Assembly (NCBI RefSeq): GCF_002797935.1
Contig: NZ_PGER01000001.1
Location: forward strand, 1,364,001-1,428,000
Source: Flavobacterium sp. 1
Lineage (GTDB): Bacteria; Bacteroidota; Bacteroidia; Flavobacteriales; Flavobacteriaceae
DNA length: 64,000 nucleotides
Direction: 5' to 3'
Part shown: positions 35,041 to 43,219 of the stretch, piece by piece
How positions within the stretch are numbered: position 1 is the stretch's first letter
Layout of the letters: the number at the start of each line of letters is the position of its first letter
Translations under genes and position numbers: made by a program
Notes under the pieces: generated by a model
The model's database searches: none
What the model was told of the DNA's origin: nothing
The model's input: only the letters and a program-made list of their open reading frames with translations

Positions 35041-35341
35041 TTCTGAGTTGTAAATCTATTTTAGGATTAAGTGTAAATATGTAAACTTTTTTCAGGACGA
35101 GACAGTACCCCTCACGCAAGCCCAATGAGCGGAGCATTTTCTTCGTACCCGCGCTCTCGTATTTGTAATTATAAATACCAAAACCAACAATCCCGGTTCC
35201 CCACATTTTGGGTTCAAATCCGGACAGTTCATTCAACAGATCGATTATCGACGCATAGTCTTCGCTTCTTTTTGAATCTTCTACGGCAGACAAGAAATCG
35301 GCAACACTATTATCGGTTTCTTTACTTTTATTTTTTGCCAT
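35024..35341 (-). pseudogene. Truncated, frameshifted DUF1801-family gene
   Basis: The first 65 residues (MAKNKSKETDNSVADFLSAV... to FEPKMWGTGIVGFGIYNYKYES) fit the DUF1801 family well, whose members are about 130-140 residues. After YKYES the family continues with G-x-E-x-x-A-P-L-x-G-F-S-P-R-K. Here that text is found only by shifting frame: GYEENAPLIGL is encoded in another frame at about 35155-35120, then a stop, and a basic unrelated tail fills the main frame. The repeat at 34941-35040 abuts the end. This is a degraded copy, not a working gene. Confidence 0.72.
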
Positions 35342-35482
35342 ACCGTTTTTTAAGTACTAATAGCTGTATTTTATTAGGACAATTGACTGTTAAAATAAGA
35401 AATTAATTGGTATTGATCAGGCAATTTATTCGTATATTAGCAAAGGCTATTTCCATAATTATTAACTAAAATATGTATTACT

Positions 35483-35950
35483 ATGAAAAATCTTGGTCTG
35501 TTTTGTTTACTGTTGGCTTGTATTGGACTCGAAAGCTGTAAAAAAGAGCAAAGTTCAGATAAAGCCAAAGCTGAAAAACTGATTAGCACAGCATGTTATA
35601 AAGCACTATATGAAAGTGATACAATTGATTTGAAAATCAATATTTTAAAGAGTGGAAAAACAACTGGAGATATGGTGATGAAAATTGCCGATATGCCTGT
35701 AAAAAAAGGAAAAATAATAGGAAAATTTCACGGAGACACTTTATTTGTTGACTACACTTTTATTCAGGGAACGTATGAAAAGAAAGTGTTTAAAAACCCA
35801 ATGGCTATGCTAAAGAAAGGGAACGAACTCATCCTAGGCAGCGGAAAAATAGAAACCTATTTGGGACGTTCTTATTTTGCTAAAGACACACCCATAGATT
35901 TTGAAAAAGTGAAATATAAATTTACAACTGTTGACTGCGAAGGAAAATAA
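35483..35950 (+). CDS. Small lipoprotein
   Basis: A 155-residue protein with a lipoprotein signal peptide, LLLACIGLESCKKE (lipidated Cys about 19), so it is predicted to be anchored to a membrane. The rest is a beta-rich domain (KSGKTTGDMVMKIADMPVKKGKIIGKFHGDTLFVDYTF). Similar short flavobacterial lipoproteins are common and uncharacterised. A 22-bp inverted repeat follows the stop codon. Confidence 0.78.
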   Translation: MKNLGLFCLLLACIGLESCKKEQSSDKAKAEKLISTACYKALYESDTIDLKINILKSGKTTGDMVMKIADMPVKKGKIIGKFHGDTLFVDYTFIQGTYEKKVFKNPMAMLKKGNELILGSGKIETYLGRSYFAKDTPIDFEKVKYKFTTVDCEGK

Positions 35951-35974
35951 CGAATTAATAAAGGTTATAATTTA

Positions 35975-36037
35975 AACACGAATTTCACTAATTGTTTGCG
36001 GAATTATTACATGGCAACAATTAGTGAAATTCGTGTT
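35975..36037. repeat. 22-bp perfect inverted repeat in a convergent gap
   Basis: AACACGAATTTCACTAATTGTT (arms 35975-35996 and 36016-36037) are exact reverse complements separated by 19 nt. It lies between the convergent lipoprotein and DUF1579-like genes and can serve both as a terminator, although no long T tract follows. The arm text (cacgaatttcactaatt) resembles other dispersed repeats rather than a standard terminator. Confidence 0.75.
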
Positions 36038-36044
36038 TGCTTTT

Positions 36045-36599
36045 TTAGATTTTTTCAAAAGGGCTAAAATACATATACCAATTCCATTCCCAGTTTTTAC
36101 CCTCATCGTCAGAAAATGCCTGACTCCAAATGGGATTCTCGTTATCTCTAGCGTCCCAACGAAATACAACAACTATATCCTTTCCTTTAAAAGTGTCTTT
36201 TGTGAAAAAATGCGCAATGTTATTTTCAAATGAACCCACAACACCCGGTTGTAATATTACTTCGTTTGAGTCAGCCCAATAAATAGTCCAAAGGTTTGTT
36301 TTTGGATTAAAAAGTCTTAAAGTCATTCCCTCAAATGGCTCGCTATCAAATGTGGCAAGATAATTGTCAATATTTCCAATACCATTCAGTATGTAATACA
36401 TTTCCTGGGTAGATTCAAACTCAATCCATTCCTTACAATTGTCCAATCTGGATTTTAGTTTACGGTTTTTTAGTTTCCATTTTCCTTGAAAAAAATCAAA
36501 ATCATTTTTGGATGAAGTTGGAGAAGCTACAATTACTAAATTCCCACTTTCATCAAAATTTACTTTTGGGACTTCGATTGAGTCGTTGTTTGGTGTCAT
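36045..36599 (-). CDS. DUF1579-like hypothetical protein
   Basis: A 184-residue soluble protein without signal peptide. The region FDFFQGKWKLKNRKLKSRL followed by EWIEFESTQEMYYILNGIGNIDNYLA and the C-terminal VVFRWDARDNENPIWSQAFSDDEGKNWEWNW fits the DUF1579-type lipocalin-like proteins, in which a small beta-barrel binds an unknown ligand. No neighbours suggest a pathway. The gap to the AIPR gene (36600-36751) has no gene. Confidence 0.72.
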   Translation of the reverse strand: MTPNNDSIEVPKVNFDESGNLVIVASPTSSKNDFDFFQGKWKLKNRKLKSRLDNCKEWIEFESTQEMYYILNGIGNIDNYLATFDSEPFEGMTLRLFNPKTNLWTIYWADSNEVILQPGVVGSFENNIAHFFTKDTFKGKDIVVVFRWDARDNENPIWSQAFSDDEGKNWEWNWYMYFSPFEKI

Positions 36600-36751
36600 T
36601 TAGTTTTTGTTTTTCGAATTTCTGTATAAATCTAGTATGTTTAATAAACAATTATGATGCTAATCTTTTTGTTGGGAACGAATCAATCACGTTTAATATA
36701 TTTGCTCCAATTCGATACTTGTGCGAGTTCCCTCTCTTGCAAGCAACGCAT

Positions 36752-38485
36752 TTAAGCAAGCGATGATAAGCTTTCATATTTTATTGTTAGTTGTTCAAAT
36801 AAATAATCTGTAAAATCTTTTGATTTTGCAATATTGATTAAATTGCTATTTTGATTTATATATAAATATTGATCAATGTGTAAACAGAGAAGTTCTATCG
36901 ATTGATTGAATAAATCAATATTTACATTATCTAAATTAATATTTGAAATTTCTTCAAAATTTATGTTTCTTTTATTATATAATTCTTTGACAATTAGACA
37001 ACTTAAATGTAATTTGAAATTAGAAGTTTTAGTTCTGATTACAGGATTTTCATATTTCAACCAAAAATTATGAGCTTTTTGATTTATTAAGCAACAGTTT
37101 AAGTAACCTCTAAAATTTTTATTAGAATCAAAAATTTTATTATATGTATTTTCTGTTTTCAATAAAGATGTCGGTCTTGATCTTGCAGTATGTGGATCAT
37201 CAAAAACGATTGCCCCAATAGCTTGTGCAGTAAGTTGAATACTAAATATTTTTGTAGACGGTTTTCCTAAATTTTTATAATAATTTTTTCTTCTATCATA
37301 ATAATATCCTTCATTTAAAAAGAACAATTCCAAGTTTCTTTGAATTGGTTCTGTTGCTCTTAAAAGAGTTGGAGAAACAGGATTTTGGCTATTTGTTGAA
37401 GCAATAATATTATCTGTAGTTTCCTTATTGCTATTAATTATAACTTTGACTAAAACAGAGCGATTATCATTTTGATCTTCATTATGATTATTAAAAATCG
37501 AATATGATGTTTGAAGTCCATTAACAATTTGAATATTCTCAATTGATAATTTTTTACCAACTTCTTTCGGTTCTTCTGCAATAATTGTAATACCGTTGTT
37601 TAACCACCAAAAATCTTCCTCAGTTTTATTTTCAATAGTGTTTTTTATTTTTCTGTTAACATCAACTAAGCCTTGAAAATGCCTAATATTACTCTCAAAG
37701 AGATCATCTCTAATATCACCATTTTCAGCTTTTAAAAACTGCTTGTAGTTTGCAAGTTTAACTGTACCTATATATCCAATACCGTAATTATCAAATTCAG
37801 TTGTAAGTGGTCTGTCTTTGAATTCTATAGATAATCTGTTGGATTTTTGTTTTTGATATAATTCTAAAAGTTCTTTGCTACTATATTTAAAAAATCTAAT
37901 ATCAGAAGTAGATAAACATCCACTTGATAAATCTAAAAGTTGATCAACTTTTTGATTAAAAATATCATTTACAATTATTTCAGAAGCATTAGTTGTGTAA
38001 ATATAATCTAAACATATTGAACCTCCACTTATTGCAGTTTTTTTCCAAACTTCTATAAGTAAAAGTGTTTGTTCAACTAAATCTGAATTAAATCTACTTA
38101 ATAATGCTGTTTCAGTCTTTTCAAGATCTAATAGAATTGGAATAGTTGTTATTAATTTATCAATAGGCCCTTCTTTAAAAGAATTTTCTTTTTTACACTG
38201 AGTGATTATAAAACGTGAATTAGTTTTATTTGAGAAATTGAAGTTTTCAAGATCGTCAATGTTTTCTACAAATTCTTCATCAATAAAGACCATCATAGAA
38301 TCTATTCCACCATCATTTCCCCTATCTACAATTGAACTTATAATATTTTCATACGTTATGTTTCTGTCTTTATGAATTTGTGTTAGAGAGAAAATTTCAA
38401 AAATCTCACTATCTGTAAATTCAAGTTCATTTGTTTCTTTAAATGTTTTTATACAACCTTCTAAAATAATTTTGTTATTGCTCAT
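36752..38485 (-). CDS. AIPR-family (abortive infection phage resistance) protein
   Basis: A 577-residue protein. The central region holds the AIPR landmark IENIQIVNGLQTSYSIFNNH (about 322), with WWLNNGITIIAEEP before it and ASTNSQNPVSPTLLRATEPIQRNLE after it, in the order typical of the family. The N-terminus looks like a PD-(D/E)xK nuclease half: DRGNDGGIDSMMVFIDEE (Asp) and RFIITQCKKENSFKEG (Gln-x-Lys), about 53-105. AIPR proteins have been linked to abortive infection and other phage-defence loci. No restriction or toxin partner is adjacent. The frame is very AT-rich compared with its neighbours, in keeping with horizontal acquisition. Confidence 0.82.
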   Translation of the reverse strand: MSNNKIILEGCIKTFKETNELEFTDSEIFEIFSLTQIHKDRNITYENIISSIVDRGNDGGIDSMMVFIDEEFVENIDDLENFNFSNKTNSRFIITQCKKENSFKEGPIDKLITTIPILLDLEKTETALLSRFNSDLVEQTLLLIEVWKKTAISGGSICLDYIYTTNASEIIVNDIFNQKVDQLLDLSSGCLSTSDIRFFKYSSKELLELYQKQKSNRLSIEFKDRPLTTEFDNYGIGYIGTVKLANYKQFLKAENGDIRDDLFESNIRHFQGLVDVNRKIKNTIENKTEEDFWWLNNGITIIAEEPKEVGKKLSIENIQIVNGLQTSYSIFNNHNEDQNDNRSVLVKVIINSNKETTDNIIASTNSQNPVSPTLLRATEPIQRNLELFFLNEGYYYDRRKNYYKNLGKPSTKIFSIQLTAQAIGAIVFDDPHTARSRPTSLLKTENTYNKIFDSNKNFRGYLNCCLINQKAHNFWLKYENPVIRTKTSNFKLHLSCLIVKELYNKRNINFEEISNINLDNVNIDLFNQSIELLCLHIDQYLYINQNSNLINIAKSKDFTDYLFEQLTIKYESLSSLA

Positions 38486-38654
38486 AGTTTTTATTTAGTA
38501 GATAATTTGATTTTTAATTGTAGAGATCTAAATGCTCTAAAGTTATATAAATGGTTGATCTTTTTATTTAAATATTGCTAAAAATATGAAAAAATACTTA
38601 TATAAAAGTTCGATTTTATCATTACTAATTTTAAAACATCAAAATTTCTTCCAT

Positions 38655-38780
38655 TTCTCTAAACTCGTTATGTCCGCGTAAAGGATAGAAGCAATCCGCC
38701 ATAGCGGAGCGGATAGCCTGACCGCCACTAGGGAAAAGGGCGTATGAGCGGCACTATTGGTTAGCCCTTTTTTCTAGTGG
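38655..38780. repeat. Degenerate hairpin repeats downstream of the TauE gene
   Basis: The 349-nt gap 38486-38834 contains two foldable stretches. The first has AAGGATAGAAGCAATCCG and AGCGGATAGCCTGACC (38672-38723), wording like the structured element at 23446. The second is CCACTAGGGAAAAGGGC (38725-38741) against GCCCTTTTTTCTAGTGG (38764-38780), 17 bp with two G-U pairs, which could end transcription of the TauE gene. The AIPR-proximal 170 nt are AT-rich without a gene. Confidence 0.55.
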
Positions 38781-38834
38781 GGGTTACGCCTAAATAATCT
38801 TTAGAAAAGTGTGGAAGTAAATGATTTGGCTGTA

Positions 38835-39602
38835 TTATTTGAAAAATACATCGTAGGCAAAACGCATCAATGTACCGATAACGACTACCAAAAAGAAGAT
38901 TCGGATGAATTTGTTTCCTCGATTGATGGCAAGTTTGGCGCCTATCCATCCTCCTATTGCGTTGCTGGCGGCCATGGGTAAGGCGATAGCCCAAATGATT
39001 TTACCTTTGAGCATGAATAGACAAATGGAACCAAAATTGGTAGCAAGATTAACCATTTTGGCATTGGCAGAGGCATGCAAAAAGTCAAATCCCATTAAGG
39101 CGATGAAAGCAACAACCAAGAAGCTTCCCGTGCCTGGACCTATGAATCCGTCGTAAAAACCTACTACAAAACTGATAATTAAAGCATTAAGAATTTGGGT
39201 TCTTGGTGATATGATTTTTTCTTGATGCTGTCCGAAATTTTTCTTGGCATAAGTGTAAATGGCTAATAATGATAGTACTACAAGTAATAAAGGTTTCATG
39301 AAATCATTACTCACATAGGTTAATAATGTTGATCCCAAAAATGCGGAAGGAAAGGCCAATAGCATCATGATACTCAATATCTTCCAATTAATATTAACTT
39401 TTTTCATGTATTGATAGGCCGCAAAAGATGTACCGCTAAAGGCAGGTATTTTTAAGGAACCAATCACCGTGGATACTGGGAGATTTGGCAGTAATATGAG
39501 TCCTGCAGGTGTTTGTATGAGTCCGCCGCCACCAACTATGGCATCGATAAATCCTGCAACAAAGGCGGCTAAACAAAGTAATACTATGATATAGGTTTCC
39601 AT
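38835..39602 (-). CDS. TauE/SafE-family sulfite/organosulfonate exporter-like protein
   Basis: A 255-residue integral membrane protein with about eight helices and the repeated hallmark of the family: AGFIDAIVGGGGLIQTPAG in the first half and VGFYDGFIGPGTGSFLVVAF in the second, plus NLATNFGSICLF. Such proteins move sulfite, sulfoacetate or other small anions; the substrate here is not known. The ATG at 39602 (METYIIVLL) is preferred to an upstream GTG because the -7 box lies between them. Confidence 0.93.
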   Translation of the reverse strand: METYIIVLLCLAAFVAGFIDAIVGGGGLIQTPAGLILLPNLPVSTVIGSLKIPAFSGTSFAAYQYMKKVNINWKILSIMMLLAFPSAFLGSTLLTYVSNDFMKPLLLVVLSLLAIYTYAKKNFGQHQEKIISPRTQILNALIISFVVGFYDGFIGPGTGSFLVVAFIALMGFDFLHASANAKMVNLATNFGSICLFMLKGKIIWAIALPMAASNAIGGWIGAKLAINRGNKFIRIFFLVVVIGTLMRFAYDVFFK

Positions 39603-39606
39603 AAAG

Positions 39607-39614
39607 CAAAAATA
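39607..39614 (-). promoter_or_regulatory. -7 box of the TauE-like gene, mirrored by the divergent gene
   Basis: Minus-strand TATTTTTG followed by CTTT and then the ATG, so the leader would be a few bases at most. The extended text TATTTTTGCTTT is repeated exactly in the opposite orientation at 39671-39682 in front of the divergent gene. Confidence 0.6.
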
Positions 39615-39670
39615 CCATTCCACTTTTTATTATTGCTAAAAATTTGCCATTGATTTAGTTTCAAAAACAT

Positions 39671-39678
39671 TATTTTTG
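39671..39678 (+). promoter_or_regulatory. -7 box of the DUF7935-like gene
   Basis: TATTTTTG, TAnnTTTG match, 22 nt before the ATG at 39701; same 12-base text as the TauE promoter. Confidence 0.6.
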
Positions 39679-39700
39679 CTTTTTTTAAAACGAAAACAAA

Positions 39701-40222
39701 ATGGATTTATCAAAAATGATTGAATTACTGAGCTATACCCTACCTGCCATTATCACTGGGATGGTTGCTTATTACTTTTTTAATTTACACACTAAAAACG
39801 AGGAAGGAAGACGTCGTTATTTATTGAGCAAAGAGGCTCAAAAAAATGCTCTTCCCCTGCGTTTACAGGCATACGAGCGTATGACGTTATTTTTGGAACG
39901 CATTGGTCTTGCTAATTTATTGACTAGAATTTCTCCTATTTCGACAAATAAAAATGATTATGCAAATTTTGTTATTGCACAAATCGACCAAGAATTTGAG
40001 CATAATTTGGCACAACAAATTTATATGACCGATGAATGCTGGACAATCATAACGACTGCGAAAAATGCAACTATCCAAATGATTCGTAAAGGGGCTATGA
40101 GTGAAGCTGTTGGTAATGCAGATCAATTAAGAGAAGCGCTGCTAAATGATTTGCTTGATAGACAAACTCCTAGTAATGCCGCTTTGGGTTATATTAAAAA
40201 AGAAGTAAGCCAGATGTGGTAA
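39701..40222 (+). CDS. Membrane-anchored hypothetical protein (DUF7935-like)
   Basis: A 173-residue protein with one N-terminal transmembrane helix (about 8-27, LLSYTLPAIITGMVAYYFF) and a long helical soluble part (EGRRRYLLSKEAQKNALPLRLQAYERMTLFLERIG...). LRLQAYERM...FLERI and a C-terminal ALGYIKKEVSQMW are conserved in appearance across Flavobacteria as far as I recall. The function is unknown. It shares a divergent promoter region with the TauE-like exporter gene. Confidence 0.72.
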   Translation: MDLSKMIELLSYTLPAIITGMVAYYFFNLHTKNEEGRRRYLLSKEAQKNALPLRLQAYERMTLFLERIGLANLLTRISPISTNKNDYANFVIAQIDQEFEHNLAQQIYMTDECWTIITTAKNATIQMIRKGAMSEAVGNADQLREALLNDLLDRQTPSNAALGYIKKEVSQMW

Positions 40223-40232
40223 TTTTTTTTGG

Positions 40233-40332
40233 TTGAGTTTCTAAGATTTTGAGAGGCTAAGTTTCTGCGTTTTCTATGGTTCTTTGGTAAAAATCTGAGA
40301 GTCTTAGAAACTTAGAATCTTAGCCTCTTACT
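40233..40332. repeat. Intergenic repeat, CTTAGAAACTTAG family, copy 2
   Basis: GAGTTTCTAAGATTTTGAG and GAGGCTAAGTTTCTG on the left are mirrored by GAGTCTTAGAAACTTAGAATC and CTTAGCCTCTTACTC on the right, making a foldable 100-nt block. GAGTCTTAGAAACT is shared with the copy at 17341-17424. It overlaps the last bases of the M1 peptidase gene. Confidence 0.65.
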
Positions 40333-42391
40333 CTTTGAGTAATCTATCCAACTGGAATTGTTCTTTTTCGTTCAAAGAAGGCAGGAAATTTTGAAAAGTA
40401 CTTCTGATTTCAGGGTTTTTTAATAATAACCGAATATTTTCTCTTCCAAATTTAGAAAATTGCCACATATGGTGCGTGGTTGCATTAACCAAATTTTTTA
40501 AAATGGCTTCGTTGATGATGTTGAAATTCAATAAGTATTCTAAGGCGTTTTGTCTTGTTGTGGCTTCAAATTTAGGAGAGGAATAGTCTATTAATTCTTG
40601 AATGTAGGTTTCTTTATTACCAGCATAGTCTGGAGTGGAAACGGCCAATGACAGCCATAAAATCCGTAAATTGAAATCGTTGAATCCTATCCAGTCTTTT
40701 GTTTTTGTTAAATAATCATTTCTTTTATTTGGAAAATTATTCCATAAATTATACAGTGCCAGCTCTTGCGTTTGATAGGATTTGTCATCAAGCAAGGTTT
40801 CATATTCGTTCCTGAATTCTTCGGGTATTTTTTGAAGTGTGCTTGCTACTGCTTGGCGAACCTGAATATTTTTTGTTTTCATCGCCAAGTAGAGTAATTG
40901 CTTTTTATCTTCAAATTTCTCTTTAAAAAGTTGGCCAACTATAGTTTCTTTCACGCTGTGGTACACATCAGACTGTAATGTTTTTTCGAAAAAATCATAC
41001 TTTTCGGTTAACGGTTTATTTCTAAGTTTAGCTATTTCTAGCTGCACTTTCATAGCGTTATTTTTAGCCAGCAACTCATTTGCAATGTTACTGCTAAAGT
41101 CAGGTGATTCAAGCCATGTTTTACTGAAATTTACCAAATCATAATTGGATATTTTTTTGATTTCATCAAAGAAATTTTGAGTAGTGACGTTTTGATAAGA
41201 ATATTTCAAGAGGTAATTCTTAACGGCTTTTTTAAAGGCTTCCTCTCCTATTCCTTCTCGTAAAACATGTAATGCCCAAGCTCCTTTTTGGTAAAATGAC
41301 AACGAACTTGCTTTTGCATTAAGCACTGGAATAGTATCAGTTTTTGAAGCTTGCCTGAGCTGTAATGACGATTCGTATAATTTGGAATAAAAATAATCAT
41401 CACCATAAATTGACCTTTCTGCCAACAAAGCATAATAGGTTGCAAATCCTTCTTGGAGCCAATGATCTTTTCCGCTTTGAGCTGTGACTAAATCGCCAAA
41501 CCATTGGTGTGCCAGTTCATGAGCATTGACATTGGTATAACTTCTATCTTCAAAACCAATGCTATCAACAACATAACGGTTGGCAAATAATGTTGAACTC
41601 GTATTTTCCATACCAGCATATAAAAATTCAGAAACTGGAATTTGACGATAGATTTTCCAAGGATACTTCACTCCTATTTCTTTTTCCAAATAATCAAATA
41701 TTTCTTTGGAATAACTGTAGGTTGGTTTTCGTTTGCTGATATCTTTTGGATCTAAATACAATTCTAATGGAATTCTTGATTTTGCTTTTAGGGTACTTTT
41801 TTCAAATTTACCAATAGCTATCATCAATAAATAAGAACTCATTGGTTTTTCCATTTGATATTTCCAATGCGTACTGCTCTTAGTTTCTTCTTTGCTTTTT
41901 AATACTCCGTTTGATATGACTTTATAGTTAGAATCAAAAGCAATTTCTATATTGAAAATTACTTTTTCATTAACATCGTCAAAACTCGGAAACCAATGAC
42001 TGGTGTATTTTCCCTGGCCTTGTGTCCAAATCTGTAAATTATTTGTGGCTTCTGAGCCTACAAAATACAGAGTTTGTTTGGGTTTTGCTTCGTATGAAAA
42101 TTGAATCGAATTTTTTCCTTTTTGGAACGGATAAATCAAGAGCAATTCCTTTCCATTGGTGGTAAATGGAATCTTTTTGCCTTTCAATTCCACACCGCTA
42201 AATGTCATATTTTGCGCATCAATCTTGACAGTGTCTATGGGTTTTAATACTTCAAAAGTATATGTAACATCGCCACTAACATTTTTATTACTTGGATCAA
42301 TGGTAATATGACTATTAACAGTTTTAAAATCAACTGATTGGGTTTGTTGTGCGAATGTAAATGCGGATAGAAATAGGAAAAGGTATTTCAT
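40328..42391 (-). CDS. M1-family metallo-aminopeptidase (exported)
   Basis: Zinc aminopeptidase, 687 residues, with a signal peptide (MKYLFLFLSAFTFA, cleaved near AQQ). The exopeptidase motif AGMENTSSTLF (GxMEN, about 252) and zinc site VNAHELAHQWFGDLVT plus the downstream Glu in LQEGFATYYA (HExxH-x18-E) are complete. The N-terminal beta domain (20-200) and C-terminal helical repeats (450-687) fit the family. It degrades peptides in the periplasm or at the surface. Its ATG lies one base after the stop codon of the RAYT gene. Confidence 0.95.
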   Translation of the reverse strand: MKYLFLFLSAFTFAQQTQSVDFKTVNSHITIDPSNKNVSGDVTYTFEVLKPIDTVKIDAQNMTFSGVELKGKKIPFTTNGKELLLIYPFQKGKNSIQFSYEAKPKQTLYFVGSEATNNLQIWTQGQGKYTSHWFPSFDDVNEKVIFNIEIAFDSNYKVISNGVLKSKEETKSSTHWKYQMEKPMSSYLLMIAIGKFEKSTLKAKSRIPLELYLDPKDISKRKPTYSYSKEIFDYLEKEIGVKYPWKIYRQIPVSEFLYAGMENTSSTLFANRYVVDSIGFEDRSYTNVNAHELAHQWFGDLVTAQSGKDHWLQEGFATYYALLAERSIYGDDYFYSKLYESSLQLRQASKTDTIPVLNAKASSLSFYQKGAWALHVLREGIGEEAFKKAVKNYLLKYSYQNVTTQNFFDEIKKISNYDLVNFSKTWLESPDFSSNIANELLAKNNAMKVQLEIAKLRNKPLTEKYDFFEKTLQSDVYHSVKETIVGQLFKEKFEDKKQLLYLAMKTKNIQVRQAVASTLQKIPEEFRNEYETLLDDKSYQTQELALYNLWNNFPNKRNDYLTKTKDWIGFNDFNLRILWLSLAVSTPDYAGNKETYIQELIDYSSPKFEATTRQNALEYLLNFNIINEAILKNLVNATTHHMWQFSKFGRENIRLLLKNPEIRSTFQNFLPSLNEKEQFQLDRLLKE

Positions 42392-42392
42392 T

Positions 42393-43151
42393 CTAGTATG
42401 AATTTATGGAATCAGTATCCCAATTTTTTGGATTGTTTTTGATGTAATAATATATTTTGTCGAAAGAATTGTAATTCTGAACAATATGGTCGTGATAATT
42501 GGATTGCCAAATAGAATCAGATTCATTGTTTTCTAATAACGGATTTATTTGTTTGGTGGTTATCGATTTGAATACGGCAACAAATGATGAAATGGAATTT
42601 GGTTTTCTGGATAATATGTTTGGTTTTATTGCATCCTGTAGAGACGCACTGCAGTGCGTCTCTACGTTATCGTCGTTGATTGATGATATTTCGTTCGATT
42701 TAATATGCGAAAGATATGCATCATGTGATATAAACAAATTCTTTAATTCAATATCGGTATCATCTGGAAGAATCGTTTTGGTCGAATAATTCGATTTTGG
42801 AAATTGGTGTAGAGATGCACTGCAGTGCGTCTCTACACTGTGCTTCTCTACGTTGTTTGTTGATGAATTATCGTTTGACAGTTCCAATATTTCAATCAGT
42901 AAATGAATATGATTGGGCATAATGACCCAATTGTGAAAAAACCATCTATCCCGTATTTGAATTGATTTTAATAGTTCGGTTTCAATAATTTTGCCTTTAT
43001 CGTTTAAATGCATCTTTTTGTTTTCAATATCGCCAAAAATGCATTTTCTGTTTTGTGTGGCTAACGTAATAAAATAAATGGCTTTGCTGGAATAATCCCA
43101 ATTTTTTAATCTGTTAGATTCCGTTCGGTATTTATTTTTGAATAAAGCCAT
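42393..43151 (-). CDS. REP-associated tyrosine transposase (RAYT, Y1/IS200-like) with in-frame REP palindromes
   Basis: HUH single-strand nuclease of the Y1 transposase family, 252 residues. NRLKNWDYSSKAIYFITLATQNR opens the domain; the metal-binding HUH motif is MPNHIHLLIEI (His81 and His83); the catalytic Tyr is Tyr219 in WQSNYHDHIV, followed by the typical YYYIKNNPKNW. RAYTs are usually about 170-190 residues; the surplus lies at 90-190, which contains two copies of the palindrome-encoded peptide VETHCSASL (106-114 and 163-171). Catalytic residues are intact. RAYTs are thought to mobilise REP palindromes and are usually single-copy domesticated genes. Confidence 0.92.
   Translation of the reverse strand: MALFKNKYRTESNRLKNWDYSSKAIYFITLATQNRKCIFGDIENKKMHLNDKGKIIETELLKSIQIRDRWFFHNWVIMPNHIHLLIEILELSNDNSSTNNVEKHSVETHCSASLHQFPKSNYSTKTILPDDTDIELKNLFISHDAYLSHIKSNEISSINDDNVETHCSASLQDAIKPNILSRKPNSISSFVAVFKSITTKQINPLLENNESDSIWQSNYHDHIVQNYNSFDKIYYYIKNNPKNWDTDSINSY
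42638..42665. repeat. REP palindrome inside the RAYT gene, copy A
   Basis: A perfect 28-bp palindrome with half-site GTAGAGACGCACTG, in frame at RAYT residues 163-171 (VETHCSASL). The plus-strand left flank TTGCATCCT keeps the GCATCC end of the 15-nt half unit seen complete at 43220-43234. Confidence 0.95.
42809..42851 (-). repeat. Compound REP (half unit plus palindrome) inside the RAYT gene, copy B
   Basis: Read on the minus strand: a 15-nt half unit GTAGAGAAGCACAGT (42851-42837) is followed directly by the 28-bp palindrome (42836-42809), with one T-G mismatch in the stem. It encodes VEKHS then VETHCSASL, RAYT residues 101-114. The total of 43 nt equals the compound copy at 43220-43262. 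Confidence 0.92.
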
Positions 43152-43219
43152 AGATAATTGTTATATATTCAAAGTTACAAAGGATTTACCAACAAATCGT
43201 ACTAAATTTGTTTGACAAT

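Noticed and set aside
42499..42789. 96-residue plus-strand frame inside the RAYT gene with a palindrome-derived segment
   Set aside because: Shadow frame; the HUH and Tyr motifs are on the minus strand.
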